This document shows, piece by piece, positions 9,869-18,254 of a stretch of 64,000 bases of DNA. This stretch comes from Novosphingobium sp. KCTC 2891. GTDB lineage: Bacteria > Pseudomonadota > Alphaproteobacteria > Sphingomonadales > Sphingomonadaceae. The translations under genes were made by a program, and so were the position numbers. The DNA lies in the NCBI RefSeq assembly GCF_025938155.1, contig NZ_JAPCZG010000003.1, positions 310,001 to 374,000 on the forward strand, given 5' to 3'. Below the pieces are notes generated by a model, which saw only the letters and a program-made list of their open reading frames with translations, was not told the DNA's origin and ran no database searches. Numbering within the stretch: the first letter of the stretch is position 1; every line of letters begins with the position of its first letter.

Positions 9869-10399
9869 TTAGCCCAGGATGCGCAGCGGTTCGCTGCCGT
9901 CCCAGTCCTTGCCGGCGTCCTTGATCATCTGGAAGATCGCGTCCGCTCCGGTCATGTTCTGGAGCAGTTCGACCACGCCGCCGGGGCCCGCGCCCGGGTC
10001 GACGTAGATCACTTCACCGTCTGCACCGACCTTGCCTTCGACCAGGATCGTGGCGCTCGCTTCGGCACAGGCCGCGCGCGCTTCCTCGATCGAATCGACG
10101 AAGATGCAGATGTGGTGCAGCTGGTCAGTCACCGCGTATTCGCCAGTGTAGATCGACGGTGCGCGGTTTTCCGGGCGGATCAGCTCGATCTGGACATCGC
10201 CCCAATAGGCGATGGCGATCGAGAACACCGCGTCGGTCGGCACGCCCTTGTACTTGGCTTCGCCCAGCGCGACGTTCTCCATCAGGTAGAACGGCCCGAC
10301 CTGCATGGTTTCGGTCCAGTACTTCACCGCCGCGTCGAAATCCTGCGGCAGATAGGCAAGCTGGCCGATCGGCCCCAGTTCGTGGATCTTGCGCGTCAC
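9869..10399 (-). CDS. VOC family protein (glyoxalase/extradiol fold)
   Basis: A 176-residue protein of two paired beta-alpha-beta-beta-beta modules. The second module carries the usual metal histidine in LHHICIFVDS and a glutamate near GGVVELLQ. The first module reads GQLAYLPQDFD, with no histidine at the expected place. It resembles the VOC proteins at 31792 and 59353, all sharing a GPF(Y/F) motif. GTG at 10399 overlaps the E2 stop codon (GTGA), so it is translated with the 2-oxoacid dehydrogenase genes. Family members include isomerases, epimerases and lyases, and no reaction can be assigned. Confidence 0.8.
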   Translation of the reverse strand: MTRKIHELGPIGQLAYLPQDFDAAVKYWTETMQVGPFYLMENVALGEAKYKGVPTDAVFSIAIAYWGDVQIELIRPENRAPSIYTGEYAVTDQLHHICIFVDSIEEARAACAEASATILVEGKVGADGEVIYVDPGAGPGGVVELLQNMTGADAIFQMIKDAGKDWDGSEPLRILG

Positions 10400-11844
10400 T
10401 GGAACAGTCCTTCGGGATTTTCGATGAGTGCCTTGAGGGTCTGGAGGAACTGGGCACCGAGAGCGCCGTCGATGGCGCGGTGGTCGACGGACATGGTGAA
10501 CTGTATGCGGCTTTCGAAGCCGATGTCACCGTTGGGGAGTTCGACCGCGACCTTGTTCACGCCGCCGACCGCGAGGATCGCGCCCTGGGGCGGGTTGATG
10601 ATCGCGTCGAACTGCTCGATCCCGAACATGCCGAGGTTGGAGACGGAGAAGGTGCCGCCGTCCATGTCCTCGTAGCCGAGCCGTCCGGCCTGGGCCTTGT
10701 CGATCAGCGCGCGGGTTGCCGCCGCGAGCTGCGCGATGTGCATCCGGTCGGCCTGGCGCACGATCGGGGTGACGAGGCCCTTGGGGCTGGCCACCGCGAT
10801 CGCCACGTCGGCGTGCGGGTAGAGGTGCACTTCGTCGCCGTGCACCTGCACGTTGACCGCGGGATGCTTCACCAGCGACAGCGCCACCGCCTTGACGATG
10901 TAGTCGTTGATCGACGCCTTGGTGCCGAGCACGAGGTTGGCCGTCTTGCGCAGCGCCATCAGCTCGTCCACCGCCGCCGAGACGCGCAGGTAGAAGTGCG
11001 GGATGGTCTGCTTGGCCTCGGTCAGGCGGCGGGCGACGACCTTGCGCACCTTGTCGAAGGGCTGGACCGCGGGCTGGTTGGCGACCAGTTCGAACGGCGC
11101 GCCGAAGGCGACCGCACCGGCGGGGGCCGCCGGCTTGACCAGCGCGAGCACGTCGGCCTTCGAGATGCGGCCGCGCGGGCCGGTGCCGACGAGGCCCGAC
11201 AGGTCGATGTCGTGCTGCGCGGCGATGCGGCGGGCGAGCGGCGAGGCGAAGATCGCCGCGATCTCGGCCGGCAGCGGCGCCGTGCCGCGCAGCACCGGGC
11301 CGCGATCGGGACGCAGCGCCTGCGCGACGTCCTGGTAGGTGATCCGGCCATTGCGGCCCGAACCCTCGATCTCCTCGATGTCGACGCCTTCTTCCTCGGC
11401 GAGCTTGAGCGCCTCGGGGCTGATCGGACGGTTGGTCACGATCTTCTTCGGCGTGCGCGCGGGTGCCGCGGCCGGAGCCGCTGCTGCCGGGGCAGGGGCC
11501 GCCGCCGGGGCGGAGCCGCCGCCGGACTTGGCCGCGACCGAGGTTTCGGCGGGCTTGAAGCTTTCGACGAAGGCATCGATCTCGGCGTCGGTCGCGTCGG
11601 CATCGGCGAACACGGCGAGCAGCGCGCCCACCGGATAGGCTTCCTCACTCGCGGGGACGAGCAGGCGCTTGAGCACGGCATCGTACTCCGCCTCGACCTC
11701 GTTGGTGATCTTGGCGGTTTCGATCAGGCAGAGCGTCTGGCCCTTGGAGAAGGCGTCGCCTTCCTTGACCATCCATTCGGCGATGGTGCCCTCGGTCATC
11801 TCGATGCCCCACTTGGGCATGCAGAAGGGGCGGATATTGGCCAT
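10396..11844 (-). CDS. Dihydrolipoamide acyltransferase (E2) of a 2-oxoacid dehydrogenase complex
   Basis: A 482-residue E2. The lipoyl domain covers about residues 1-80 with lysine K45 in ETAKI. An Ala/Pro-rich linker spans about 97-132. Two peripheral subunit-binding domains follow at about 140-177 and 200-236, where most E2 chains have one. The catalytic domain ends with DHRAIDG (H455, D459). It transfers the acyl group from the lipoyl arm to CoA. The E1 genes lie just upstream (gap 12 bases) and no E3 gene is in the operon, so a lipoamide dehydrogenase from elsewhere is needed. The acyl specificity (acetoin, pyruvate, branched or other) is open. Confidence 0.92.
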   Translation of the reverse strand: MANIRPFCMPKWGIEMTEGTIAEWMVKEGDAFSKGQTLCLIETAKITNEVEAEYDAVLKRLLVPASEEAYPVGALLAVFADADATDAEIDAFVESFKPAETSVAAKSGGGSAPAAAPAPAAAAPAAAPARTPKKIVTNRPISPEALKLAEEEGVDIEEIEGSGRNGRITYQDVAQALRPDRGPVLRGTAPLPAEIAAIFASPLARRIAAQHDIDLSGLVGTGPRGRISKADVLALVKPAAPAGAVAFGAPFELVANQPAVQPFDKVRKVVARRLTEAKQTIPHFYLRVSAAVDELMALRKTANLVLGTKASINDYIVKAVALSLVKHPAVNVQVHGDEVHLYPHADVAIAVASPKGLVTPIVRQADRMHIAQLAAATRALIDKAQAGRLGYEDMDGGTFSVSNLGMFGIEQFDAIINPPQGAILAVGGVNKVAVELPNGDIGFESRIQFTMSVDHRAIDGALGAQFLQTLKALIENPEGLFQ

Positions 11845-11856
11845 GAAGCGGCTCCT

Positions 11857-12870
11857 TTAGCGGTAAGCCAGAACCTTGCGCACCGCGGCCTCGATCTTGT
11901 CGGCCGAGGGGAGGTAGGCAGATTCCAGCTCACGCGCGAACGGGATCGGGGTGTGCGGCGGGTTGACCGCCTGCGGCGGCGCCTTGAGACTGGCGAAGGC
12001 CTTGTTGGCCACCGTCGCGCAGATGTCGGCGGCCAGGCTGCAGCGCGGCGGCGCTTCGTCGACGACGACCAGGCGGCCGGTCACCTCGACCGAATCGAGG
12101 ATCGATTCCTCGTCGATCGGGCTGGTGGTGCGCAGGTCGATCACGTCGCAGCCGATGCCTTCGGCAGCGAGCTTGTCGGCCACGGCTTCGCAGAAGCCCA
12201 GCAGCAGGCCGGTCGAGACGATGGTCACGTCCTGCCCCGCGCGCGACAGGCGCGCATGGCCGAACGGGATCATGTAGTCCTTGTCGTCCGGCACTTCGCC
12301 CGAGACGCCGTAGAGCGCCTTGTGCTCGAGGAAGATCACCGGATCGTCATCGCGGATCGCGGCGCGCAGCAGGCCCTTCACGTCGGCCGGCGTGGTGGGC
12401 ATGACCACCTTGAGGCCGGGCATGCCGGTCAGGATCTGGTGGACCGACTGGCTGTGCTGCGCGGCGGCGTTGTAGCCCGCGCCATAGGCCATGCGGATCA
12501 CCGCGGGGCACTTGGTCTTGCCGCCGAACATGTAGCGGAACTTGCCGATCTGGTTCCAGATCTGGTCCAGCGAAACGCCGATGAAGTCGGCGAACATCAG
12601 TTCGGCGATCGGGCGCTTGCCCGACAGCGCCAGACCGGCCGCCGCGCCCATGATCGCGCTTTCCGAGATCGGGGTGTCGATCACGCGGTCGGCGCCGAAC
12701 CGGCCGTAGAGCCCGGTCGAGGTCGACCAGATGCCGCCGATGGCTTCGGGCCCGCCCGGCGTGCCCATGCCGCCGACCACGTCCTCGCCCAGCACGACGA
12801 CGTTCTCGTCGCGCTCCATTTCCTCTGCGATCGTCGTAACGACGGCGTCGCGATACATCATCTTGGCCAT
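11857..12870 (-). CDS. 2-oxoacid (pyruvate/acetoin-type) dehydrogenase E1 beta subunit
   Basis: A 337-residue transketolase-like beta subunit. It begins MAKMMYRDAVVTTIAEEM and has the glutamate-bearing DTPISESAIMG segment, the FADFIGVSLDQIWNQ region and a C-terminal transketolase domain with DLRTTSPID and DEAPPR. With E1alpha it forms the alpha2beta2 thiamine-diphosphate decarboxylase that feeds acyl groups to E2. It is 17 bases downstream of E1alpha and 12 bases upstream of E2 in one operon. Confidence 0.93.
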   Translation of the reverse strand: MAKMMYRDAVVTTIAEEMERDENVVVLGEDVVGGMGTPGGPEAIGGIWSTSTGLYGRFGADRVIDTPISESAIMGAAAGLALSGKRPIAELMFADFIGVSLDQIWNQIGKFRYMFGGKTKCPAVIRMAYGAGYNAAAQHSQSVHQILTGMPGLKVVMPTTPADVKGLLRAAIRDDDPVIFLEHKALYGVSGEVPDDKDYMIPFGHARLSRAGQDVTIVSTGLLLGFCEAVADKLAAEGIGCDVIDLRTTSPIDEESILDSVEVTGRLVVVDEAPPRCSLAADICATVANKAFASLKAPPQAVNPPHTPIPFARELESAYLPSADKIEAAVRKVLAYR

Positions 12871-12887
12871 GGCTTTCGCTCCCCGCC

Positions 12888-13862
12888 TCAGTACGAAATG
12901 TAGACGTCGGTGAGGACGTCCTCGGCCGTGCCGCGCGGTGCGGCCTTGGCCTGGCGGACCGATTCCTCGATCGCTTCGAGCACTTCGGCATCGAGCGCGT
13001 CGAGATCGGCATGGTCGAGCAGCTTGGCGTCGGTCACGCTCTTGCGGAAGTTCTTGAGGCAGTCGCGCAGCTCGCGGATGCGGTCGAGTTCGCCCGGGCC
13101 GCGGTAGCGCTGCGGGTCGCCCTCGAAGTGGCCGAAGAAGCGCTCGGTGTCGAATTCCACCGCGGCCGGGCCATTGCCGGGCACGCGCACGTATTCCAGC
13201 ACTTCGCGCATCGTCTCGAACACCGAGAAGAAGTCGGTGCCGTCACCGCGCCACACCTTCATGCCGAACGCTTCGGCGCGGCTGGCGATGTCGCGGGTGG
13301 TGCCGACCGCGTATTCGAAGCCGGTGTGCTCGGAATAGTGGTTGTTCTCGAACACGAAGATGGTGGCGGCCTTGGTCACCACGGCCATGTTCATGGCCTC
13401 GAAGGTGGTGCCCTGGTTGCACGCGCCGTCGCCCGAGAAGGCGATCGAGACGTGGCCGTTGCCGTCGATCTTGGCGGCGATGCCCGCGCCCACCGCGATC
13501 GGCGCGCCGCCGCCCACGATGCCGTTGGCGCCCAGCATGCCCTTGTCCACGTCGGCGATGTGCATCGAGCCGCCCTTGCCCTTGCACAGGCCCTCGCGGC
13601 TGCCCCAGATCTCCTTCATCATCCCGTTCACGTCGCAGCCCTTGGCCAGGCAGTGACCGTGGCCGCGGTGCGTCGAGACGATCTTGTCCTCTACCGAAAG
13701 ATGTTCGCACACCCCCACCGCAACCGCTTCCTGGCCGCAGTACAAATGCGTGAAACCGGCAATCTCGCCGGTCTGGATATCAACGTGAAGGCGTTCCTCA
13801 AACTCTCGGATCACCTTCATCTGGCGATAGGCGCGCAATAGCGCCTCACGGCTCAGCTGCAT
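12888..13862 (-). CDS. 2-oxoacid (pyruvate/acetoin-type) dehydrogenase E1 alpha subunit
   Basis: A 324-residue thiamine-diphosphate-binding subunit. The cofactor motif runs from GDG at 144-146 to NN at 173-174, and the THRGHGHCLAKG loop and GKGGSMH segment are typical of pyruvate and acetoin dehydrogenases. Length and look are closer to acetoin dehydrogenase E1alpha than to the single-chain AceE. Located 12 bases after the acyl-CoA dehydrogenase gene, it is part of the operon that begins with DUF35 and the aldolase-like gene. This suggests that the complex oxidises a 2-oxo product of that pathway, which is inference. Confidence 0.92.
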   Translation of the reverse strand: MQLSREALLRAYRQMKVIREFEERLHVDIQTGEIAGFTHLYCGQEAVAVGVCEHLSVEDKIVSTHRGHGHCLAKGCDVNGMMKEIWGSREGLCKGKGGSMHIADVDKGMLGANGIVGGGAPIAVGAGIAAKIDGNGHVSIAFSGDGACNQGTTFEAMNMAVVTKAATIFVFENNHYSEHTGFEYAVGTTRDIASRAEAFGMKVWRGDGTDFFSVFETMREVLEYVRVPGNGPAAVEFDTERFFGHFEGDPQRYRGPGELDRIRELRDCLKNFRKSVTDAKLLDHADLDALDAEVLEAIEESVRQAKAAPRGTAEDVLTDVYISY

Positions 13863-13874
13863 CCTTCTCTTCCC

Positions 13875-15089
13875 TTATAGGCCAAGCACGGTCCGGGCGA
13901 TGATCCCGGCCTGCACTTCGTTGGTACCGCCGAAGATCGTCCACGCGCGGCTGTTGAGATAGCGGGCGGCGGCCACCTGGGCCGCCTTGGAATGGACCGC
14001 CGGCGGGGCATTGTCGCCATAAAGCGGGCGGATTGTGTCAAGCTGCAGGCCTGCAGGGCCGAGCACGTCCACCGCGAGGAGATCGACTTCCTGGCGCAGG
14101 TTCGACGCGAGCAGCTTGGTCAGCGAGGTCTGCGGACCCGGCGGACGGCCCTTGGCCACTTCCGACAGGATCTTCAGCTCGATCATTTCCAGCGACTGCA
14201 CGCCGAGCCGTGCCTTGGCGACACGGCGCTTCCACTGTGCGTCGTCGGCCAGCTGGCCACCGCGCCCGTCGCTCTGTTCGCGCGCCATGGCTTCGACCTG
14301 TTCGAGGTCATAGCCCAGCTTGGGTGCGTGGCACGAACCGCCGCGCTCGTTTTCGAGCAGGAACTTGGCGAGCTTCCACCCGGCGCCTTCCTCGGCGATG
14401 CGGTTTTCGACGGGGACGATCACGTCCTCGAGGAAGACCTGGTTGACCTCGTGGTCACCCGCCAGCGTCAGGATCGGGCGCACCGAGACGCCCGGCTGGT
14501 TCATGTCGATCAGCAGGAACGAGATGCCCGCCTGCTTCTTCACCGCCGGATCGGTGCGCACCAGCGTGAACATCATGTTCGCCCAGTGTGCGTGGGTGGT
14601 CCAGATCTTCGAGCCGGTCACCTTGTAATGCGTGCCGTCCTCGCTCAGCACCGCGCGGGTCTGGAGCGAGGCGAGGTCCGAGCCGCTGCCCGGCTCGGAG
14701 AAGCCCTGGCACCAGTAATCCTCGCCCGACAGGATGCGGGGCAGGTACTTGGCCTTCTGCTCCGGCGTGCCGAAGGAATAGATCACCGGCGCGACCAGCT
14801 TGAGGCCGAGCACCGTCAGGTTCGGCGCGCCGGCCAGCGCGCATTCCTTCTCGAAGATATAGCGCTGCACGGGGCTCCAGCCAGTGCCGCCCACGTCCTT
14901 GGGCCACTGGTAGGCCAGCCAGCCCTGCTCGTTCAGCACCTTGTTCCACTGCTGGCCGATGTCCGGCTCGACGAACACGGTGGGCGACGCAGCCGCGCCG
15001 TCCTTCACGTCCTGCGGCAGGTTCGCGGTCAGGAACGCGCGAACCTCGTCGCGGAACGCGGTCTCTTCGGGGGAAAGTTCGATATCCAT
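13875..15089 (-). CDS. Acyl-CoA dehydrogenase, large-type
   Basis: A 404-residue acyl-CoA dehydrogenase with an intact set of signatures. They are the N-terminal helical domain, YWCQGFSEPGSGSDLASL in the substrate/FAD region, a KIWTTHAHWAN stretch, and the C-terminal FGGTNEVQAGI motif that binds FAD. It starts with ATG at 15089, seven bases from the preceding gene's stop. It may form a heteromer with the small-type enzyme at 20760, which lacks a large partner nearby. It is likely to act on the CoA thioester handled by the aldolase-like protein in the same operon. Confidence 0.9.
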   Translation of the reverse strand: MDIELSPEETAFRDEVRAFLTANLPQDVKDGAAASPTVFVEPDIGQQWNKVLNEQGWLAYQWPKDVGGTGWSPVQRYIFEKECALAGAPNLTVLGLKLVAPVIYSFGTPEQKAKYLPRILSGEDYWCQGFSEPGSGSDLASLQTRAVLSEDGTHYKVTGSKIWTTHAHWANMMFTLVRTDPAVKKQAGISFLLIDMNQPGVSVRPILTLAGDHEVNQVFLEDVIVPVENRIAEEGAGWKLAKFLLENERGGSCHAPKLGYDLEQVEAMAREQSDGRGGQLADDAQWKRRVAKARLGVQSLEMIELKILSEVAKGRPPGPQTSLTKLLASNLRQEVDLLAVDVLGPAGLQLDTIRPLYGDNAPPAVHSKAAQVAAARYLNSRAWTIFGGTNEVQAGIIARTVLGL

Positions 15090-15096
15090 GGTTTCT

Positions 15097-16248
15097 TCAG
15101 CGTTCGAGGATGGTCACTGCCGAGACGCCGGGGGCGCCATAGACGTGACTATAGGCAGTTTTGGGATCGCCGGGGACCTGGCGGCCGCCGCCGTCGCCGC
15201 GCAGTTGGACGACGTTCTCGTAGACCTGGCGCAGGCCAGAGGCGCCGATCGGTTCGCCGCAGGCAAGGCAGCCGCCGTCCGTGTTGACCGGCAGTGCGCC
15301 GCCGATCTCGGTCCGGCCTTCGGCGAGCCAGGCTTCCTGCTCGCCGTTCTTGCAGAAGCCGTTCTCGGCCATGTGCATGATCTCGGCGCCGCACTCGGTG
15401 TCCTGCAACTGCGCGACCTTGATATCCTCGGGACCGATGCCGGCCATGCGGAACGCATCGGCAGACGCGATCTGCGTCGCCGTGGCGGTGCCGCCGCCGA
15501 TATCGATCGAAGGCGCGAAGACCTCGAAGCTCTTGGGCGGGCGGGTGCGCATGGCCGCGGCCTTGAGCCGGATCATCGGGCGGCCGAGTTCGCGCGCCTT
15601 CTTCTCGCTGGCGAGGATCAGCGCCACGCCGCCTTCGGCGGGCGAGCAGAACATGTACTTGGAGTAGGGGTCGGACACCATCGCGCCTTCGAGGATTTCC
15701 TCAAGCGCGACCGGCTCGCGCCGCCAGGCGTGATCGGCATGGACCGCGTTGCGGAATGCCTTCTCCGCGACCCGGCCCAGCGTCGTGCGGCTGATGCCGT
15801 GCTCGTGCATGTAGCGCGTGATCTTGTTGGCGAAGAACTGCGTGGTGACCATGTAGCCGGCATCGCCGTACCAGTCGGGCAGGTTGTATTCGCTCGGCAG
15901 CGCGTTGAACGCGCCGCGCGGGTGCTTGTCGAAGCCGACCGCGAGGCCCAGCTCGAACTCGCCCGACTTGATCGCCATCTGCGCGCTGAACAGGGCAGAG
16001 CCACCCGCGGCGCAACCGTTGCGCACGTTGATGAACTGCACGCCGGTCAGGCCGAGGCGTTCGACCATCGTGTCCGGGTTACCGGCCGCGTCGGAGCCGC
16101 CATAGGCGAACTGGACGTCGCTCCATTCGACGCCCGCGTCGGCAAGCGCCTGACGCACCGCGAAGACGCCCTGGTCGAGGCCGGAAACGCCATCGGTGCG
16201 CCCGAACGGGTGAATGCCGATGCCGACGATGCAGACGTCGCCGCTCAT
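15097..16248 (-). CDS. Thiolase-fold protein, probable SCP2-type/Ltp2-like aldolase
   Basis: A 383-residue thiolase-superfamily protein starting at ATG 16248. The first cysteine region is kept (NGCAAGG, C79). Two residues needed for Claisen thiolases are changed: the GHP histidine is glutamate (GEPIGASG, E332), and the C-terminal cysteine motif is replaced by YGAPG (Y370). Tyrosine there, plus a neighbouring DUF35 protein whose stop overlaps this start (ATGA), is the arrangement of the steroid side-chain retro-aldolase Ltp2 with the DUF35 part of ChsH2. I infer carbon-carbon cleavage of a 3-hydroxyacyl-CoA rather than thiolysis. The alternative is a lipid-transfer protein of unknown activity. 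Confidence 0.85.
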   Translation of the reverse strand: MSGDVCIVGIGIHPFGRTDGVSGLDQGVFAVRQALADAGVEWSDVQFAYGGSDAAGNPDTMVERLGLTGVQFINVRNGCAAGGSALFSAQMAIKSGEFELGLAVGFDKHPRGAFNALPSEYNLPDWYGDAGYMVTTQFFANKITRYMHEHGISRTTLGRVAEKAFRNAVHADHAWRREPVALEEILEGAMVSDPYSKYMFCSPAEGGVALILASEKKARELGRPMIRLKAAAMRTRPPKSFEVFAPSIDIGGGTATATQIASADAFRMAGIGPEDIKVAQLQDTECGAEIMHMAENGFCKNGEQEAWLAEGRTEIGGALPVNTDGGCLACGEPIGASGLRQVYENVVQLRGDGGGRQVPGDPKTAYSHVYGAPGVSAVTILER

Positions 16249-16679
16249 GCTGATGCTCCTGCGGGTTGGAAGGCGTGGACCAGTACGCTGTCGGCCGCTT
16301 CGGGATTGAGCGGCACAAGGGTCAGTTCCAGATCCATGCCGATGCGGATGTCCTCGAACTCCACGTTGGCGAGTCGGCTCTCGACGATGACCTCGCCGGG
16401 CAGTTCGACATAGCCCACGGCCCACGGACGAAATGCCTCGGGACCGGCGTAGGGCGGGCTTTTCGGGCGGAAACGCTGGATCGTGTAGGACCACAGCTTG
16501 CCGGTGCGCGAAAGCGGGAACGGCTCGAAACGGTCGCCGGGCGGGCAGGGGAAGACAATGCGCCCGCTCTCCTTGTCGCGGCCGCCGATCAGCCGTGGCG
16601 GATTTTCCGCAGTAAACAGCCCTTCGGCAATATCGCGCATCATGGCCCCTGTCCCATCTCGCACGAGCGCTGCGCTCAT
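16245..16679 (-). CDS. DUF35 OB-fold acyl-CoA-associated protein
   Basis: A 144-residue OB-fold protein with the DUF35 profile: RLIGGRDKESGRIVFPCPPG at the N-terminal ribbon, then LWSYTIQRFRPKSPPY, VGYVELPG, and a C-terminal beta region. The usual paired CxxC zinc-ribbon cysteines are absent; only one cysteine is seen there. DUF35 proteins bind and activate thiolase-fold partners, and this gene overlaps the aldolase-like gene by four bases. It is the first gene of a seven-gene minus-strand operon that continues to 9869. Confidence 0.85.
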   Translation of the reverse strand: MSAALVRDGTGAMMRDIAEGLFTAENPPRLIGGRDKESGRIVFPCPPGDRFEPFPLSRTGKLWSYTIQRFRPKSPPYAGPEAFRPWAVGYVELPGEVIVESRLANVEFEDIRIGMDLELTLVPLNPEAADSVLVHAFQPAGASA

Positions 16680-16696
16680 CCGATTCCTTAGCCGTG

Positions 16697-16769
16697 CCCT
16701 TAAGCATCACCCCCGGTCCCTTAAGCGACTCTGCAAAACGCTAGGGTTGTTCCTTTTGCCAGTGTGGCA
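16697..16769. promoter_or_regulatory. Regulatory gap: 21-base-spaced CCCTTAAGC repeats and an inverted repeat
   Basis: Between the DUF35 operon and the divergent hydrolase gene, the 9-mer CCCTTAAGC occurs at 16697-16705 and again at 16718-16726, exactly 21 bases or two helical turns apart. Each copy contains the palindrome CTTAAG. Further on lies the inverted repeat TGCCA-GTG-TGGCA (16757-16769). The spacing suggests side-by-side binding of a regulator; which protein binds is unknown. Confidence 0.45.
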
Positions 16770-16802
16770 CTGATGTGTCGGACAAATGGAGGAATGCCGC
16801 AG

Positions 16803-17624
16803 ATGGCCGTCGTCAGGTTCGAAAAGCCCACGCCTCCCCGCCGGGATCACATCGCGCGTGATGCAGTGGGCGAGATCCGTCGTCCTCATTTCGGCTGGAC
16901 CGCGCTCGAAGGCGCGCGCCTCCTGGCGGAGGCCGGCACGCTGGCGATGAGCTGGCCGCTGCTGTTCTCCGCGCCGCGCGGCGACGGGCACCCCGTGATG
17001 GTCCTGCCCGGTTTTGCCACCAACGACACGATGACCGGCCTGCTGCGCAAGTTCCTGTCGCTTGTGGGCTATGAAGTGTTCCCGTGGGATCTTGGCTGGA
17101 ACCTCGACCAGCATAGCGCCGGTGAGAACGGCGAGCACGTCGCCCGCCGCATCGAGGAAATCGCCGACCGCGCCGGTGCGCGCGTCAGCCTCGTCGGCTG
17201 GAGCCTTGGCGGCGTGATCGCGCGCGAAGCGGCACGGCGCGATCATGGCGCGCTACGGCAGGTGATCACGCTGGGCAGCCCGTTCACCGGCAATCCCCGC
17301 GCCACCAGCCTCAGCACGATGTACGAACTGCTGACCGGCAACAAGGTGTCCTCGACCGACACCGCCGCGCGCTACGCCTTCGGGCATCACCCGCTGAAAG
17401 TGCCGTCCAGCGCCATCTACAGCCGCAGCGACGGCATCACCGCGTGGGAGAACTGCGTCAGCGAGACCGACGCGCAGACAGAGAACATCGAGATCCATTG
17501 CAGCCACTTCGGCTTCGTTGCGAATCCGGCGGTGTTCTATGCGGTGGCAGATCGGCTTGCGTTGCCGGAAGGCGATTGGCGCGCGTTCGACCGCGCCGGT
17601 CCGTTCTCGGCATTCTACCCCTGA
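16803..17624 (+). CDS. Alpha/beta hydrolase (lipase/esterase-like)
   Basis: A 273-residue alpha/beta hydrolase. An oxyanion-side segment, PVMVLPGFATND, precedes the nucleophile elbow GWSLGG with serine S134; a late histidine in the CSHFGF segment is the likely base. I chose ATG at 16803 because GGAGGA lies 10 bases upstream; the ATG at 16794 is too close to that site. There is no signal peptide, so it is cytoplasmic. It diverges from the DUF35/aldolase operon and converges on the PHA locus. Possible roles are ester or CoA-thioester hydrolysis; the substrate is unknown. Confidence 0.78.
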   Translation: MAVVRFEKPTPPRRDHIARDAVGEIRRPHFGWTALEGARLLAEAGTLAMSWPLLFSAPRGDGHPVMVLPGFATNDTMTGLLRKFLSLVGYEVFPWDLGWNLDQHSAGENGEHVARRIEEIADRAGARVSLVGWSLGGVIAREAARRDHGALRQVITLGSPFTGNPRATSLSTMYELLTGNKVSSTDTAARYAFGHHPLKVPSSAIYSRSDGITAWENCVSETDAQTENIEIHCSHFGFVANPAVFYAVADRLALPEGDWRAFDRAGPFSAFYP

Positions 17625-17632
17625 AGCGCCCC

Positions 17633-17661
17633 GTGCGCCCCTGGTGATGCCAGGGGCGCAC
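17633..17661. terminator. Bidirectional hairpin between converging genes
   Basis: GTGCGCCCCTGG pairs perfectly with CCAGGGGCGCAC over a 5-base loop, directly between the hydrolase stop (17624) and the GNAT stop (17673). No long T run follows on the plus strand, so strength is uncertain. Confidence 0.65.
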
Positions 17662-17672
17662 GCAGAAAGCGC

Positions 17673-18254
17673 TTACCCCAGCCCGTAGATCCGCTTCAGC
17701 CCGCCCTGCCGGTCGAGGTTCAGGGCCATGATCGCGATGTCGTGCGTATCGCCTTCTGCGTCGCGTACGTGATCGCGCAGCAGCGCCTCGGGCAGGAAGC
17801 CCATGTCCTCGAACACCTTGAGCGCGCCTGCCTGGTCCGGGGTCAGCCGCGCCACGATCTTGGTCACCGGCAGATCGAGCGCCTGCGCCATGCATTCCTG
17901 AGTCAGTGCGCGGCCGAAGCCGCTGCCGCGCAGGCCGGGATCGACCACGATGCGGACCTCGGCGACGTGGGGCGACCAGCTCAGCTCGTCGCGGACCAGC
18001 GCGGTGCAGCCGGCCACCTTGCCGGCGACGTCATGCGCGACCAGGCTGCGCATCATGCCGCGTTCGACCTGTTCGATCCACGCCGCCACCACTTTCGGGT
18101 TGCGGATGTCGCGGGCCAGGAACAGCAGGTCGTGCGCCGGGATCGAGCGGGCAAAAGCCACCACATCCTCGGCATCTTCGGCCACCATCGGGCGCACCGT
18201 CATGCGGTGCGCCTTGGCGACGATGGTGCGCGGGTAGGTAAGGGTATCGGACAT
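17673..18254 (-). CDS. GNAT family N-acetyltransferase
   Basis: A 193-residue GNAT acetyltransferase starting at ATG 18254. The acetyl-CoA-binding motif A is seen as VDPGLRGSGFGRALTQE near residue 120, followed by the beta-bulge/alpha4 region with ALKVFEDMGF. The start overlaps the PHA synthase stop by one base (TGATG), so the two genes are translationally coupled. The acceptor substrate (small molecule or protein) is not recognisable. Acetyltransferases are not a standard part of PHA loci, so the pairing is notable. Confidence 0.82.
   Translation of the reverse strand: MSDTLTYPRTIVAKAHRMTVRPMVAEDAEDVVAFARSIPAHDLLFLARDIRNPKVVAAWIEQVERGMMRSLVAHDVAGKVAGCTALVRDELSWSPHVAEVRIVVDPGLRGSGFGRALTQECMAQALDLPVTKIVARLTPDQAGALKVFEDMGFLPEALLRDHVRDAEGDTHDIAIMALNLDRQGGLKRIYGLG

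Noticed and set aside
10159-12903. 914-codon plus-strand open frame
   Set aside because: It is antisense to VOC, E2 and E1beta genes with intact motifs, and reads as low-complexity Arg/Gly/Asp sequence.
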